From positions 62,001-126,000 of the forward strand of contig DASYSS010000028.1 of NCBI GenBank assembly GCA_036003045.1: a DNA stretch of 64,000 nucleotides, given 5' to 3'. The position numbers and the translations under genes are program-made. Positions 52,615-61,286 of this stretch are shown in pieces (within the stretch, counting starts at the first letter, position 1; the number at the start of each line of letters is the position of its first letter). A model generated the notes under the pieces. That model was not told the DNA's origin. It did not search any database and was given only the letters and a program-made list of their open reading frames with translations. This DNA is from Gemmatimonadaceae bacterium. GTDB taxonomy: Bacteria; Gemmatimonadota; Gemmatimonadetes; Gemmatimonadales; Gemmatimonadaceae.

Positions 52615-54771
52615 CTAGTGGCGGCTCGAGTCGGGCGACTGCCCGTCATCGATGATGTGGGGCGTGATGAGGATGAGCAGATCACGCTTCGTTTCCGACC
52701 GGTTGGTCACGCCGAAGAGGCGGCCGATGATCGGCAGATCGACGAGGACGGGAAGGCCGGTCTTGCTGACGCTCACACTGGTCTGCGTGAGGCCGCCCAT
52801 GACCGTCGTCTCACCGTCGGCGACGAGCACTTCGTTGTCGACACTCTGTTTCGGGAACACCGCGCCGACGTCGTTGGACTGGAACTGCACGTCCGAGTTC
52901 TCGACGTGAACGCGCATCTGGATCTGGTGGTTCGCCGTGATCTGGGGGGTCACCGTGAGAATCACGCCGGTCTGCCGGAACTGGACCGTGGCGCGAGGGA
53001 AGTTGCCCGTCTGGTTGCCCCCGGCGGCGACGTCGATGACGCGGATCGGAACCTCCGTACCGGCTGTGAGGTTCGCCGTGCGGTTGTTGAGGACCGTCGC
53101 GCTCGGCTCGGCCTGCACGTCGAGGAGTGTGTTCGACTGCAGCGCCTCGAGGAAGGTCGTGAAGTTGTAGTTGCCCATCGCCGTCGAATAGACGAGCTGC
53201 AGCGCGGCGCTCGGGATGCGGGCGGTCGCGTTCGCGATCGCCGACACGGTGTTGCCGCCGAGCAGGATCTGGCCCGGGTCGATGCGCGGCTTGCCGGTCG
53301 AGTCGAGGCGCGGCACGATGTCGTTGAAGAACTGCTGCTGCGTGCCGAGGTCGTAACGAAGGCCCAGGCCCTCGAGCGTCGTGCGGTCGACGAGAATGAT
53401 CTTCGCCTTGATGTTCACCTGCGGCTGGCGCAGGTCGAGGCTGCGGGCGTACTCCTCGAGATCCGGGAGCGCGCTCGGAATGTCGGTGATCGTGATGCTG
53501 TTGGTGATCGTGTCGCCGGTGACCGTGCCGCGCACCGGGCAGGTGAAGCTCATGACGACGCCGACCTGCGGCGCCGGCGCGGCTTCAGCCGGATTCGCGC
53601 CCGGCTTGGCGAGCGGCGCGGCCGCCTGCGTGCCGTCGGGAATGATCGGGCACGCGCGGGTCAACCGCTCGGCGACCATCGGCGCGACCGCACGGGCCCG
53701 CGCGTAGTTGAGGCGGATCGTACGGTTGCGGAGCGGGATCGTCGCGGCGCGCGCGGCGATGTTCTGATAGGTGTCGATGACGATGACGCCGTCAGGATTG
53801 ATCGAGACGTCGTAGCCGTTGGCGTTCATGACTTCCTTGAGCGCCACGTCCCACGGAAGGTTCGTGATGTTCGCGGTGACGAAACCGGTGACGTTCTTGG
53901 CGGGAAGAATCGTGCGCCCCGTGAACGAGGCGAACACGCCGATGACATCGCTGATCGGCGCGTTTTCCCAATTGACGTTGATGCGCGGTTCCTGCGACTG
54001 CTGCGGCTTCGCCGTCGATCCGGTGTTGTTGTCCGCCTGGCGGAACGCGAGGCGGGCCGACGGAGTCTCGGGGTGCATCGGCGACACGTTGTGCTCGGTC
54101 GCGAGCAGCGATTCCGGTCGCGCCGGCAGCGTGACCGGCTCGGCCGCGACGACTTGCGGCCTCGGAGCAGAAATCATTTCGGGCTGCGGCTTCGCGACGG
54201 GCGCCATCGCGGGCTGCGCTTTCGGCGCCGGCGCCATCGCGACCGGAACCGGAGCGACATCGCTGACCGTCGCCTCGTGGCGCACCTTTGCCGCGCCCTG
54301 ACCGATGGACCACGGATCGAACTTGCCCCGCGCGCCGTCGACGCTCACGCGCACCTCGCCGTCCTTCTGCACGACGTTGTAGGTGTGCGGCGCGTCGAGC
54401 GTGAGCACGACGCGGACCGTCGACTTCGTGAATTGCGAGTAGCGGACGCGCGTGATACCGCCGCGCGCGACGCCGTCGTAGGAATCGCCGGCCGGAACGC
54501 CGAGCGAGGCGCCGGCCAGGTCGACGACGATCTTGTCCGGCTTCGACATCGTGAAGTGCTTCAGGGAGATCGCACCGTCGACGCGAATGACGACGTCAGC
54601 GCGCGCGCCTCCGGCGGAGGTCGCCGCGTCGGGAACCACGCTCAGCGCGGTCACCTTCGCATCGTTGGGTGGGAGCGACGTGCCCCGCAGAGTCGACGAG
54701 GCGACGGCGTTGCCGCCTACCACGCCGGCCGCGACGAACATCGCCGTAGCCAGAGTCCGGTGCGAAATCAT
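52615..54771 (-). CDS. pilQ: Type IV pilus secretin PilQ
   Basis: 718 aa. Signal peptide (LATAMFVAAGVVGGNAVASS). AMIN domain ~38-130 (ISLKHFTMSKPDKIVVDLAG), Pro/Ala linker, STN/secretin N-domain at ~255-330 (NWENAPISDVIGVFASFTGR, TILPAKNVTGFVTANI), a further N-domain, and the secretin barrel at ~480-710 (GGNTVSAIANATARIPSAAL, ILTVTPQITANHQIQMRVHV, DGETTVMGGLTQTSVSVSKT, VPVLVDLPIIGRLFG-like here LPVLVDLPIIGRLFGVTNRS). Outer-membrane channel for pilus passage. Last core gene of pilMNOPQ, with a 4-nt overlap with pilP (ATGA at 54768-54771). Confidence 0.95.
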   Translation of the reverse strand: MISHRTLATAMFVAAGVVGGNAVASSTLRGTSLPPNDAKVTALSVVPDAATSAGGARADVVIRVDGAISLKHFTMSKPDKIVVDLAGASLGVPAGDSYDGVARGGITRVRYSQFTKSTVRVVLTLDAPHTYNVVQKDGEVRVSVDGARGKFDPWSIGQGAAKVRHEATVSDVAPVPVAMAPAPKAQPAMAPVAKPQPEMISAPRPQVVAAEPVTLPARPESLLATEHNVSPMHPETPSARLAFRQADNNTGSTAKPQQSQEPRINVNWENAPISDVIGVFASFTGRTILPAKNVTGFVTANITNLPWDVALKEVMNANGYDVSINPDGVIVIDTYQNIAARAATIPLRNRTIRLNYARARAVAPMVAERLTRACPIIPDGTQAAAPLAKPGANPAEAAPAPQVGVVMSFTCPVRGTVTGDTITNSITITDIPSALPDLEEYARSLDLRQPQVNIKAKIILVDRTTLEGLGLRYDLGTQQQFFNDIVPRLDSTGKPRIDPGQILLGGNTVSAIANATARIPSAALQLVYSTAMGNYNFTTFLEALQSNTLLDVQAEPSATVLNNRTANLTAGTEVPIRVIDVAAGGNQTGNFPRATVQFRQTGVILTVTPQITANHQIQMRVHVENSDVQFQSNDVGAVFPKQSVDNEVLVADGETTVMGGLTQTSVSVSKTGLPVLVDLPIIGRLFGVTNRSETKRDLLILITPHIIDDGQSPDSSRH

Positions 54772-55388
54772 TTGGCCCTCATTCTGGTGGAATCGCCGAG
54801 GAACAGAGAATCCTGGCGAGACGTGCCGAATTCATCGATCGTGAAAATCACGGCCTTCATGCGAATGGCTGCGACGCGCATGCGGCCGAGGGTGGAACCG
54901 ACGAACACGCGGTACTGGACGTTGTTCGCCGAAACGTCGCGGAGGGTAGCGACCGAGCGCTTACCGGCGCGGTCGAACAGGATGCCGGTGAGGCGCAGAT
55001 CGCCGATCGTCGGGCGCAGCTCGCTCGTCGCGAGCAGCGAGTAGAACGGATCGCGGCGGCCGTCGCGGCTGTACGCGTATTCCTCGCGCATGATCGTGGA
55101 CGGCAGGGCCGCGGTGTCGGACTTGGTGCCGACGGCCAGTCCCGCCTTTTTGCCCAGCGACTTCACGGTGTCGCGGCGAACCTCGCCGTTCGACACGGTG
55201 GAGACCACGGCCGTCGGACGCGAAGGTCCATCCGGCCGCTGCTCCGCCTCGATGTGTGCGGTCGTCGCGTCGGCGGCCCTGTGCGCCGCGGCCTTCGCGG
55301 CGGTACCAGGCATCGACTGCGCGTTCGACGCCGACGCGAAGCCGGCGGCGATCACGGACGCAACGAGAAATGACGGGAGACGTATCAT
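54768..55388 (-). CDS. pilP: PilP-type pilus assembly protein
   Basis: 206 aa from ATG 55388. Signal peptide (FLVASVIAAGFASASNA) rather than a clear lipobox, so unlike proteobacterial PilP it may not be a lipoprotein. A disordered middle ends in the conserved PilP C-domain: YSRDGRRDPFYSLL, LRPTIGDLRLTGILFDRAGK, SVATLRDVSANNVQYRVFVG and IRMKAVIFTIDEFGTS. It links the PilMNO inner-membrane complex to PilQ. The position between pilO and pilQ and overlaps at both ends support the call more than sequence alone. Confidence 0.82.
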   Translation of the reverse strand: MIRLPSFLVASVIAAGFASASNAQSMPGTAAKAAAHRAADATTAHIEAEQRPDGPSRPTAVVSTVSNGEVRRDTVKSLGKKAGLAVGTKSDTAALPSTIMREEYAYSRDGRRDPFYSLLATSELRPTIGDLRLTGILFDRAGKRSVATLRDVSANNVQYRVFVGSTLGRMRVAAIRMKAVIFTIDEFGTSRQDSLFLGDSTRMRAK

Positions 55389-56002
55389 GGCATACCTGCC
55401 TTGCCAGCGGGCGCGGTGGGAAGCGGGCGCGCGACGTACGTTTGAATTCCGAAGTGCACGTCCAGGAACTGCTCGTTCTTCTTCGGCCGGCGGTCCGGGT
55501 TGTTGCGGTTCGACGGCTTCAAGTCGACGTTGATCGGCGCCACGATGCGGGGCAGCGAGCCGATGTTCGCGATGAATTCGGCGACCTGATGGTACGAGCC
55601 GGTCACCGCGAGCTTGTATTTGTAAGTATCGAACTGATCGCCGTTCACTACACCGTCGGGCTGCACGTCGGAGAACTCGAGACCGGCGCGGCGCGCCGCC
55701 GACGAGATCGACTCGAGCAACGCGGGCACTTCGTTCTCCGTCGGCACGAGCCGGCGCAGGACGTTGAGCTGGCGGCCGTACTCGTCGGCCTCGCGTCGCA
55801 TCTTGGCCGCATTGCCCTTCGCGGCCTCGAGCTTCACGATGCGGTTCAACGAGTCGAGCGTGTCGAGCCGGGCGGCCAGCAGCGTGTTCTCGGCGTTTTG
55901 CGGCGTCCACACCAGTTGCTGGTAGACGGCGGCGAGGCCGACCACCACGATGGCGACAGCCAACAGGTTGCGGCTACGCGGATTCTCGGGAATGATTGGC
56001 AT
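55385..56002 (-). CDS. pilO: PilO-type pilus assembly protein
   Basis: 205 aa. One N-terminal membrane helix at ~12-30 (LLAVAIVVVGLAAVYQQLVW), a coiled-coil stretch (AARLDTLDSLNRIVKLEAAK), then the PilO core (LRRLVPTENEVPALLESISS, AARRAGLEFSDVQPDGVVNG, YKYKLAVTGSYHQVAEFIAN, IGSLPRIVAPINVDLKP). Forms a heterodimer with PilN in the periplasm. pilN stop is 3 nt upstream and the pilP start overlaps its stop by 4 nt. Confidence 0.93.
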   Translation of the reverse strand: MPIIPENPRSRNLLAVAIVVVGLAAVYQQLVWTPQNAENTLLAARLDTLDSLNRIVKLEAAKGNAAKMRREADEYGRQLNVLRRLVPTENEVPALLESISSAARRAGLEFSDVQPDGVVNGDQFDTYKYKLAVTGSYHQVAEFIANIGSLPRIVAPINVDLKPSNRNNPDRRPKKNEQFLDVHFGIQTYVARPLPTAPAGKAGMP

Positions 56003-56005
56003 TGG

Positions 56006-56767
56006 CTACCTCACCGACAGGGCGAGCGGCACACGGCGGATCGCGGTCGAGTCAGGCCGGTTGTAGCCGATCGTCAGCTGGAACTGCGTGACTTCCTTGT
56101 TCATCTCGAGCGCGAGCTCGGACCGGTCGAGTTGGACGTTCGTCAGGAACGGCGACGCTTCGAGGTCCTTCATGAAGCGCGTCAACGCCTGGATGTCCAC
56201 CGTGTGTCCAGACACGCGCACCCCGATCGGGTCGCGCGGAATGTCCGTCTCGAGACGCTTGGGCATCTTGCCGGCGCTCTTCTTTTTCGCCGCCGCGGAC
56301 GTGTCGACCTTCGTCGTGGGCGACGCCACGACGTTGACCGATCCCTGCGGCGTGCCGGTGAACGAGACGGTGGTGAGCCACGTGTACTGCGGCAGCGCGC
56401 GGCTCACTTCGTCCATCACGTGCGCCCAGACGAAGCGGTCTTCGTCGAGGCTCCTGATGATGTTCACCTGGCGGAGCAACGTGTCGCGCACCGCCTCGGC
56501 GTGCCACCGGTCCTTGAGCATGTTGGCATACTTCGTCGAGTCGCTGACCGCCTGATCGCGGTGCGCCTCGAGCTCGGCCGTGCGCTGCGACTGCGTGAAG
56601 TACAGGTAGCCGACGGCGCCCAAGCTGAGCACCACGGCCAACCCGGCTCCGATGAGGAACCGGTCTCTGAACATTCCCGCGAAGTTGGAGCGGAACGCCG
56701 ACAAGTCGACGCTCTGCCGACTCGTCGTCTTCTTGTTCGCGCCCGGGAGCAGATTGATGTGAATCAT
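56006..56767 (-). CDS. pilN: PilN-type pilus assembly protein
   Basis: 253 aa. Starts with the PilM-binding motif MIHINLLPGANKKTTSRQSV (INLLP), then one membrane helix at ~38-57 (FLIGAGLAVVLSLGAVGYLY), a coiled coil, and the PilN periplasmic fold (WAHVMDEVSRALPQYTWLTT, VRVSGHTVDIQALTRFMKDL, EASPFLTNVQLDRSELAL). Binds PilM inside and PilO outside the membrane. The ATG overlaps the pilM stop (ATGA at 56764-56767). Confidence 0.94.
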   Translation of the reverse strand: MIHINLLPGANKKTTSRQSVDLSAFRSNFAGMFRDRFLIGAGLAVVLSLGAVGYLYFTQSQRTAELEAHRDQAVSDSTKYANMLKDRWHAEAVRDTLLRQVNIIRSLDEDRFVWAHVMDEVSRALPQYTWLTTVSFTGTPQGSVNVVASPTTKVDTSAAAKKKSAGKMPKRLETDIPRDPIGVRVSGHTVDIQALTRFMKDLEASPFLTNVQLDRSELALEMNKEVTQFQLTIGYNRPDSTAIRRVPLALSVR

Positions 56768-57804
56768 GCGACCTTCCGTAGCGCCAGCCCGATGGGCATC
56801 ATGAGCAACGGCGCGATCTCGTCAGTCACCAAATCCTCGAGCGCACCGTCGCGAACCTTGAGGTTGGCGAGGGGGTTGGCCTGCCGAACGGTGATGTGCA
56901 GCCGATTGGCGAGCGTGTCGTTGAGCCCCGGAATGCGAGCCCCGCCGCCGCACGTGTAGATCGCGCGCATGTTGCCGGCGCGAGAGTTCTGAGCGAGGAA
57001 CGCGGCCGCGCGCTCGATGCCGACGGCGATCTCTTCGCCGCGGCCGGCGAGCACCGCGTCGAGATGCGACGACCGGTCGTATCCCTGGAGCAGCGCCTGC
57101 GCCTCCTCGACGCCGAGCCCGCGCTCGCGCTGTAGATCCTCGCGAATGCGGCGGGTGCCGACCGCGAGGTCGCGCGTGAGCAGCGGCACGCCCTCGTCGA
57201 GAATGTTGATGTTCGTGACATCGTGGCCGATGTTGACCAGGCCCACGACACCGGTCATCGCGTCGGGATGGTTCATCTCGAACGCGTTGTGAAGCGCGAA
57301 GGCCTCGACGTCCATCATCGCGGGCTCGAGGCCGGCGTCGGCGAGGATGCGGGCCTTCGATTCGATCAGCTCGCGCTTGGCCGCGACGAGCAACACGCTC
57401 ATCTCGAGGCCGTCGGCGTCCGGATCCAGGATCTGGAAGTCCAGCTCCACCGACTCCATGTCGAACGGCACGTGCTGTTCGGCTTCCCAACGCATCAGCT
57501 CGCGCGCCTGCTTCTCTTTCACGCGCTCGATTTGGATTTTCTTGATGATCACGTCGCGCCCGCCGACCGCGGTCACGACCGCGGTCGACTTGACACCGGC
57601 GCTGGCCAGGGCCGACCGCACGGCCTCGGCGACGATGCCGGGGTCCATGACCTCGCCCTCGACGATCGCGTCGGCGAGGAGCGGCGTCACCGTCACGCGC
57701 ACGAGCTCGGGCTCGCGCTTCGAGTGATCGACGACGGCGACCTTCACGAGTCCCGATCCGATGTCGAGACCCACGGTTTGTTTCTTTCGACCCAGGAGAG
57801 CCAT
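56764..57804 (-). CDS. pilM: PilM, actin-like pilus assembly ATPase
   Basis: 346 aa. Actin/FtsA-like fold: phosphate-1 motif TVGLDIGSGLVKVAVVDHSK at ~11-30, AVVTAVGGRDVIIKKIQIER, the central EQHVPFDMESVELDFQIL, VGLVNIGHDVTNINILDEGV (phosphate-2) and the adenosine motif IYTCGGGARIPGLNDTLANR. Cytoplasmic; recruits PilN by its INLLP tail. First gene of pilMNOPQ, with a 172-bp region upstream that probably holds a promoter, but I find no clear consensus. Confidence 0.94.
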   Translation of the reverse strand: MALLGRKKQTVGLDIGSGLVKVAVVDHSKREPELVRVTVTPLLADAIVEGEVMDPGIVAEAVRSALASAGVKSTAVVTAVGGRDVIIKKIQIERVKEKQARELMRWEAEQHVPFDMESVELDFQILDPDADGLEMSVLLVAAKRELIESKARILADAGLEPAMMDVEAFALHNAFEMNHPDAMTGVVGLVNIGHDVTNINILDEGVPLLTRDLAVGTRRIREDLQRERGLGVEEAQALLQGYDRSSHLDAVLAGRGEEIAVGIERAAAFLAQNSRAGNMRAIYTCGGGARIPGLNDTLANRLHITVRQANPLANLKVRDGALEDLVTDEIAPLLMMPIGLALRKVA

Positions 57805-57976
57805 GAGTAGACGTGAATCAGTGGACTCAGTTCAGCGGTACGCCCGGTTGTCCACGGTTATCCGGAGCGCGGCCGTTATCGGCCACAGCAGTACCGTCCC
57901 ACCGAACACGACCCACCTGTATTGAGGTAACAGTCGGCGGTGGAAGTGATGACTGTCACACGATTTATGGCACTTT

Positions 57977-58930
57977 TTAATAGAGTTCTGACCATGCGCG
58001 ATCTCGCACTTTTCGCGGCGTCGCGGAAGCGCGTAAAACCGTCGCCGCGACGCACGGAGCGAAGCGCAACGACGATGCGGCGAGATCGATCGCGCGCCCC
58101 GGTCCGCTGTACGCCGACAGCAAGGCGCCGGTGAGGCTCAATCGTCCGCCCGATGTTCGGATCGGGCCCGTCGCGACTACGATTCCCGTCACGGCGAGCG
58201 GGCCCGTGATCGTCAGCGCGCCGTCGACGAGCAGAATTCCGTCGAAGGTCCCGCCGGTGATCGTGGTGTCGCCGACTGCGTGGACGACACCCGAGCCCGA
58301 GGCGAGTATCGGCCGCTGCCACGATTTTAGTAAATACGAATCCGAGTCGGCCGCGGCGCTTCTCGTTTCCGCCCTGATTCCCGCTCCGGCCACGACGGAC
58401 GCGCCGGCCGGCGTCACCACGTCGGGGGAACTGGTGCGCGCCGCGCACTCGGCGTCGCCCGACGTGTCCGTGCTGATCGCGACGTCGGTGGCCAGCGAGA
58501 CGTCGCCGCGAGACTCGATCGCCGCGAGCGGCAACGGGCCGACGTCGGGAAACCGAGCGACCAGGTTGACTCGGCGCTCGCCCGAGTCGAGCCCCGGCAG
58601 TGCCGCGTAGGCCACGAACCAGAGCACTCCTCGCGGCAGGCGCGTAACCTCGACCTCCACATGGACTTGCGACGTCTGCGCGACTGCCACGTCAAACCGT
58701 CGAGCGACGCCCAGAGAGAGCTTGGCCAGTTGAAGTGCCGACGCGTCGGCAAGAATGGACGACGCCGCGTATTCAGCGCTGACGATCGCCATCTCGCCGC
58801 TTCGGCCCAGCCGCATCGCGCGCTCCGCGGTGAGCGACGAGGCGACGAGCGCCGCGATGACGATTCCCGAGACCGTCAGAAACGCGAGCGCCCCGACGAG
58901 CGCGACCCCGCGCCGGCGCGGACGGTTCAT
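57977..58930 (-). CDS. PilX-type minor pilin / pilus assembly protein
   Basis: 317 aa from ATG 58930. N-terminus RRRGVALVGALAFLTVSGIV resembles PilX/GspK leaders: a Gly-Val cleavage site and a hydrophobic helix, but without the Glu5 that normal pilins have (Gly there). The C-domain contains ILLVDGALTITGPLAVTGIV and LTGALLSAYSGPGRAIDLAA, typical of PilX-N proteins. GspK-like proteins also lack Glu5 and cap the fibre tip, so this could be the tip subunit. ATGA overlap with the pilW-like gene upstream. Confidence 0.78.
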   Translation of the reverse strand: MNRPRRRGVALVGALAFLTVSGIVIAALVASSLTAERAMRLGRSGEMAIVSAEYAASSILADASALQLAKLSLGVARRFDVAVAQTSQVHVEVEVTRLPRGVLWFVAYAALPGLDSGERRVNLVARFPDVGPLPLAAIESRGDVSLATDVAISTDTSGDAECAARTSSPDVVTPAGASVVAGAGIRAETRSAAADSDSYLLKSWQRPILASGSGVVHAVGDTTITGGTFDGILLVDGALTITGPLAVTGIVVATGPIRTSGGRLSLTGALLSAYSGPGRAIDLAASSLRFAPCVAATVLRASATPRKVRDRAWSELY

Positions 58931-59841
58931 GGCCGATTTCGCACCGCGACTGAGATCGACGCCGAATCTCCGCGGGGTCCGCTGGTCCACGCGGCGCCGA
59001 GGGCGTGGTCGGAAGCTCGCGTCCGTCCACGAAGAACGATCCGGGCTAGAGCCACTTGGTCGCGTCGAACCACGGGCGTCGCCAGCGCCGCGCCGGTCGA
59101 ATCGACCCAGCGAAAAAGCGGGCCGGCCGCCGGGGATTGGAACGGGCCGGCGAGCGGCTGAATCGCGTTGAACCTGGCAGTCACGTTGTTCCAGTCGCGC
59201 GCGCCGAGGTACCAATTGCCGTCCGTCGCCCGGTAGAGGCTGAAGCGGATCGGCCGCGTCACCCGAATCGGCCGGCCGACGGACGTCCACGGTTGCCCGA
59301 TCGAATCGAGCGTCAACGCTGTGCGCGGCGCAGAGAGCGCTGCCCCTATGAGGCGCGGTCCGCCGGCGCTGCACTGCCCGGGGTGTGTCGAACCAACGGC
59401 AAGCACCTTGTGCTCGCGCCACGTCGGAACGGAATCGTCAGGCGAGAAGACCCACGCCGCGTCTCCGGTCTCGATGGTCGCGCTGACGGCGGCGAACGTC
59501 GCGGCACCCGCGGCCGCAGGCGCGAGAACGACCGCCTGCCCGAGCGTGTCGCAGACGACGCCGCTCGAGATGGTTTCGCGAACTTCGATCGATGTGTCAG
59601 TGGCCTCGCGCAGGTCGCCTGAGCCCACGGCGGCTGCGCGAAGATCCGTCGGCAACACCGACGCGGCATCGCGAAGCTGCCCGGTGAGCGCGGCGTCGGC
59701 AACCAGCGCGAGAAAAAACCGCTGCTGCCGGAGGGCCGCGACGGCCAGCACCGACAGGACGACGCCCGCCACGGTGACGGCAACCATCAGCTCCACGAGC
59801 GTCAGACCCGGGCGCGCGCCGGCATTGCGCGGAGTCAGCAC
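58927..59841 (-). CDS. PilW-type minor pilin
   Basis: 304 aa. Prepilin leader with peptidase site RPG / LTLVELMVAVTVAGVVLS; Glu17 is the Glu5 of the mature form. The long beta-rich C-domain (FAAVSATIETGDAAWVFSPD, FSLYRATDGNWYLGARDWNN) is like PilW. Minor pilins prime pilus assembly and line the tip complex. Overlaps the pilV-like gene by 7 nt and the pilX-like gene by 4 nt, so the three are co-translated. Confidence 0.85.
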   Translation of the reverse strand: MLTPRNAGARPGLTLVELMVAVTVAGVVLSVLAVAALRQQRFFLALVADAALTGQLRDAASVLPTDLRAAAVGSGDLREATDTSIEVRETISSGVVCDTLGQAVVLAPAAAGAATFAAVSATIETGDAAWVFSPDDSVPTWREHKVLAVGSTHPGQCSAGGPRLIGAALSAPRTALTLDSIGQPWTSVGRPIRVTRPIRFSLYRATDGNWYLGARDWNNVTARFNAIQPLAGPFQSPAAGPLFRWVDSTGAALATPVVRRDQVALARIVLRGRTRASDHALGAAWTSGPRGDSASISVAVRNRP

Positions 59842-60200
59842 GGCGATCGAGTCCGCAGCACGAAGGTGTGCCGCGCCGAAACGCCGAACACCATGCTGTC
59901 GCTGATCTCACGCGTGGTCGCGTCGACGCTCGACGACCAGAACTCGGCGGAGCTGGGGATCAGGGTCGAGCCAGCTGCCGCGACGCACGGCGACGCAATG
60001 ATTTGCTCGACGCGCGCGGTCGCGGCGTCGACCGCCGCCGAACGAGCGCGCATCTCATTTCGGTTTCGGACGACGACCGCGTGCGTGTGGAGGACCGCGA
60101 GGATCGCGACGTCTACGAGCAGAATCGCGACGACGAGCTCGAGCAGCGTAAACCCGAGCTCGTGGCGCGCGCGGCGCGCGCGGCCGGAAGGTGAGCACAT
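59835..60200 (-). CDS. PilV-type minor pilin
   Basis: 121 aa from ATG 60200 (a GTG at 60239 would give a 29-residue leader, too long). Leader ends RARRARHELG before FTLLELVVAILLVDVAILAV, with Glu5 of the mature protein (E in LLELVV). The C-domain is short: ATARVEQIIASPCVAAAGST, two Cys that could pair, then a hydrophilic tail. Size and place before pilW fit PilV. First of the pilV-pilW-pilX set. Confidence 0.82.
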   Translation of the reverse strand: MCSPSGRARRARHELGFTLLELVVAILLVDVAILAVLHTHAVVVRNRNEMRARSAAVDAATARVEQIIASPCVAAAGSTLIPSSAEFWSSSVDATTREISDSMVFGVSARHTFVLRTRSPC

Positions 60201-60323
60201 GGCGCACACCGTACGCCTTTCCTCTGCGCGGACCACCACCGCCCCAATGCCGGCTGCATCGAACGAACGCGCGCGCGCGCAGGGGGGCCGCGGTGCGACG
60301 GCCGCGCGACGACCCGACGCCGG

Positions 60324-60689
60324 CTACTTCTTCCTGACGTCTACCTCGGCGTTGCTGATGCCCGATCCGTTCAGGTGCCCGAAGATCTTCGCCTCCGCCT
60401 GCGACATCGTGCCGTCGTACTTCACGTCGTCGAAGCCTGGGAACGAGAGCGTGAGGTGAAGGGTCGGGTAGACGAACGTGCCCGCGAGGGTTCCCTGGTT
60501 GGCGCCCGCGACGTTCGCGATGAGCGCGGAACCGGTGACGATGGTGTCCGACTGCACCATCACGAGCGAGAGAGAGAAGCCGTTGTCCTGCCCCGCCCAT
60601 GACCCGTCGACCGTTTGCACCGGCGCGAGAGGCGAGTCGCCGCACGCCACGAGCACGGCCGCGGCGGCGAAGAGGAAGAGTTTACGCAT
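60324..60689 (-). CDS. Small lipoprotein between pilin genes
   Basis: 121 aa. Lipobox LVAC at 13-16 (LFLFAAAAVLVACGDSPLAP). The mature part is beta-rich with VDGSWAGQDNGFSLSLVMVQ and GTLAGTFVYPTLHLTLSFPG, a lipocalin-like pattern. Family not recognised. It sits between the pilin terminator and the pilV-W-X genes, in the same direction, so it may be the first gene of that unit. Confidence 0.72.
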   Translation of the reverse strand: MRKLFLFAAAAVLVACGDSPLAPVQTVDGSWAGQDNGFSLSLVMVQSDTIVTGSALIANVAGANQGTLAGTFVYPTLHLTLSFPGFDDVKYDGTMSQAEAKIFGHLNGSGISNAEVDVRKK

Positions 60690-60702
60690 ACCCTAAAACA
60701 AC

Positions 60703-60732
60703 AACCCGGTGGCGCTTTCGCGCCACCGGGTT
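60703..60732 (-). terminator. Intrinsic terminator of the major pilin gene
   Basis: On the minus strand, 13 bp (AACCCGGTGGCGC, 60732-60720) pair with 60715-60703, loop GAAA, followed by GTTGTTTTAG. It lies ~40 nt after the pilin stop and before the next lipoprotein start, so it ends the pilin transcript. Confidence 0.9.
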
Positions 60733-60773
60733 GCCTCCCCACGCTCATCCGAGAGCGTTTATAGCGGAGAGCC

Positions 60774-61160
60774 TTACTGGCAGGCCGGCTCGCCTTCGGA
60801 CGCGCCCGTCACAACCGGGTTCGTCGTGTTGATGCCGACGCCGCACTTGAACGGGCTCGCGATCTGCGAGTGGGTCACCGTCGCGTACCAGTTGCCCGTG
60901 CCCGCCGTGATCGACGGCTGCGAGACCTGGTTCGTGCTCTGGAACTTCAGGTTGGCCACCGTCGCGGTGTACTGCGAGCTGTCGGCGAAGTACGCCTCCT
61001 CAGCCGTCACGAGGTTACGAAGGTCAGACTTCATCGCCGTGATGTACGCCTTCTGCTTCGTGTTCGCGAACTTCGGAATCGCGATCGCGGCAAGAATGCC
61101 GATGATGACCACGACGATCAGAAGTTCGATGAGGGTAAAGCCCTTGCGCATTTTGAGCAT
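60774..61160 (-). CDS. pilA: Type IV major pilin-like protein (PilA type)
   Basis: 128 aa. Leader MLKMRKG then FTLIELLIVVVIIGILAAIA, cleaved after Gly7; Glu12 is Glu5 of the mature pilin. IPKFANTKQKAYITAMKSDL follows and the globular part has two Cys at the far end (SPFKCGVGINTTNP and EGEPACQ) that can form the D-region disulphide. It is likely the pilus subunit. ATG 61151 would be an alternate start with a shorter leader. It ends in a strong terminator, typical of a highly expressed pilin. Confidence 0.93.
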   Translation of the reverse strand: MLKMRKGFTLIELLIVVVIIGILAAIAIPKFANTKQKAYITAMKSDLRNLVTAEEAYFADSSQYTATVANLKFQSTNQVSQPSITAGTGNWYATVTHSQIASPFKCGVGINTTNPVVTGASEGEPACQ

Positions 61161-61286
61161 GTCGATGGTTCCCAGAAGGAGGTGAGGGGAAGCGTCCTGC
61201 TACAACCCGGCGGGCATTATGGCAACGTGCGGACCCAACCCCTCTGCCAACGGCAAGTCATTTCAGGACAACGCCTTGCCAGGAAC

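Noticed and set aside
57871-57884. GGCCG-TTAT-CGGCC hairpin in front of pilM
   Set aside because: Only a short palindrome with no T-run; not enough to call a terminator or operator.
58931-59422. Long upstream extension of the PilX-like frame
   Set aside because: It runs through pilW in another frame; Arg-rich and without a leader. ATG 58930 is the start.
61233-61251. Sigma-54-like site (TTGGCAGA-GGGG-TTGGG) upstream of pilA
   Set aside because: The -12 GC dinucleotide is missing, so it is not a convincing sigma-54 promoter even though an NtrC-type regulator is nearby.
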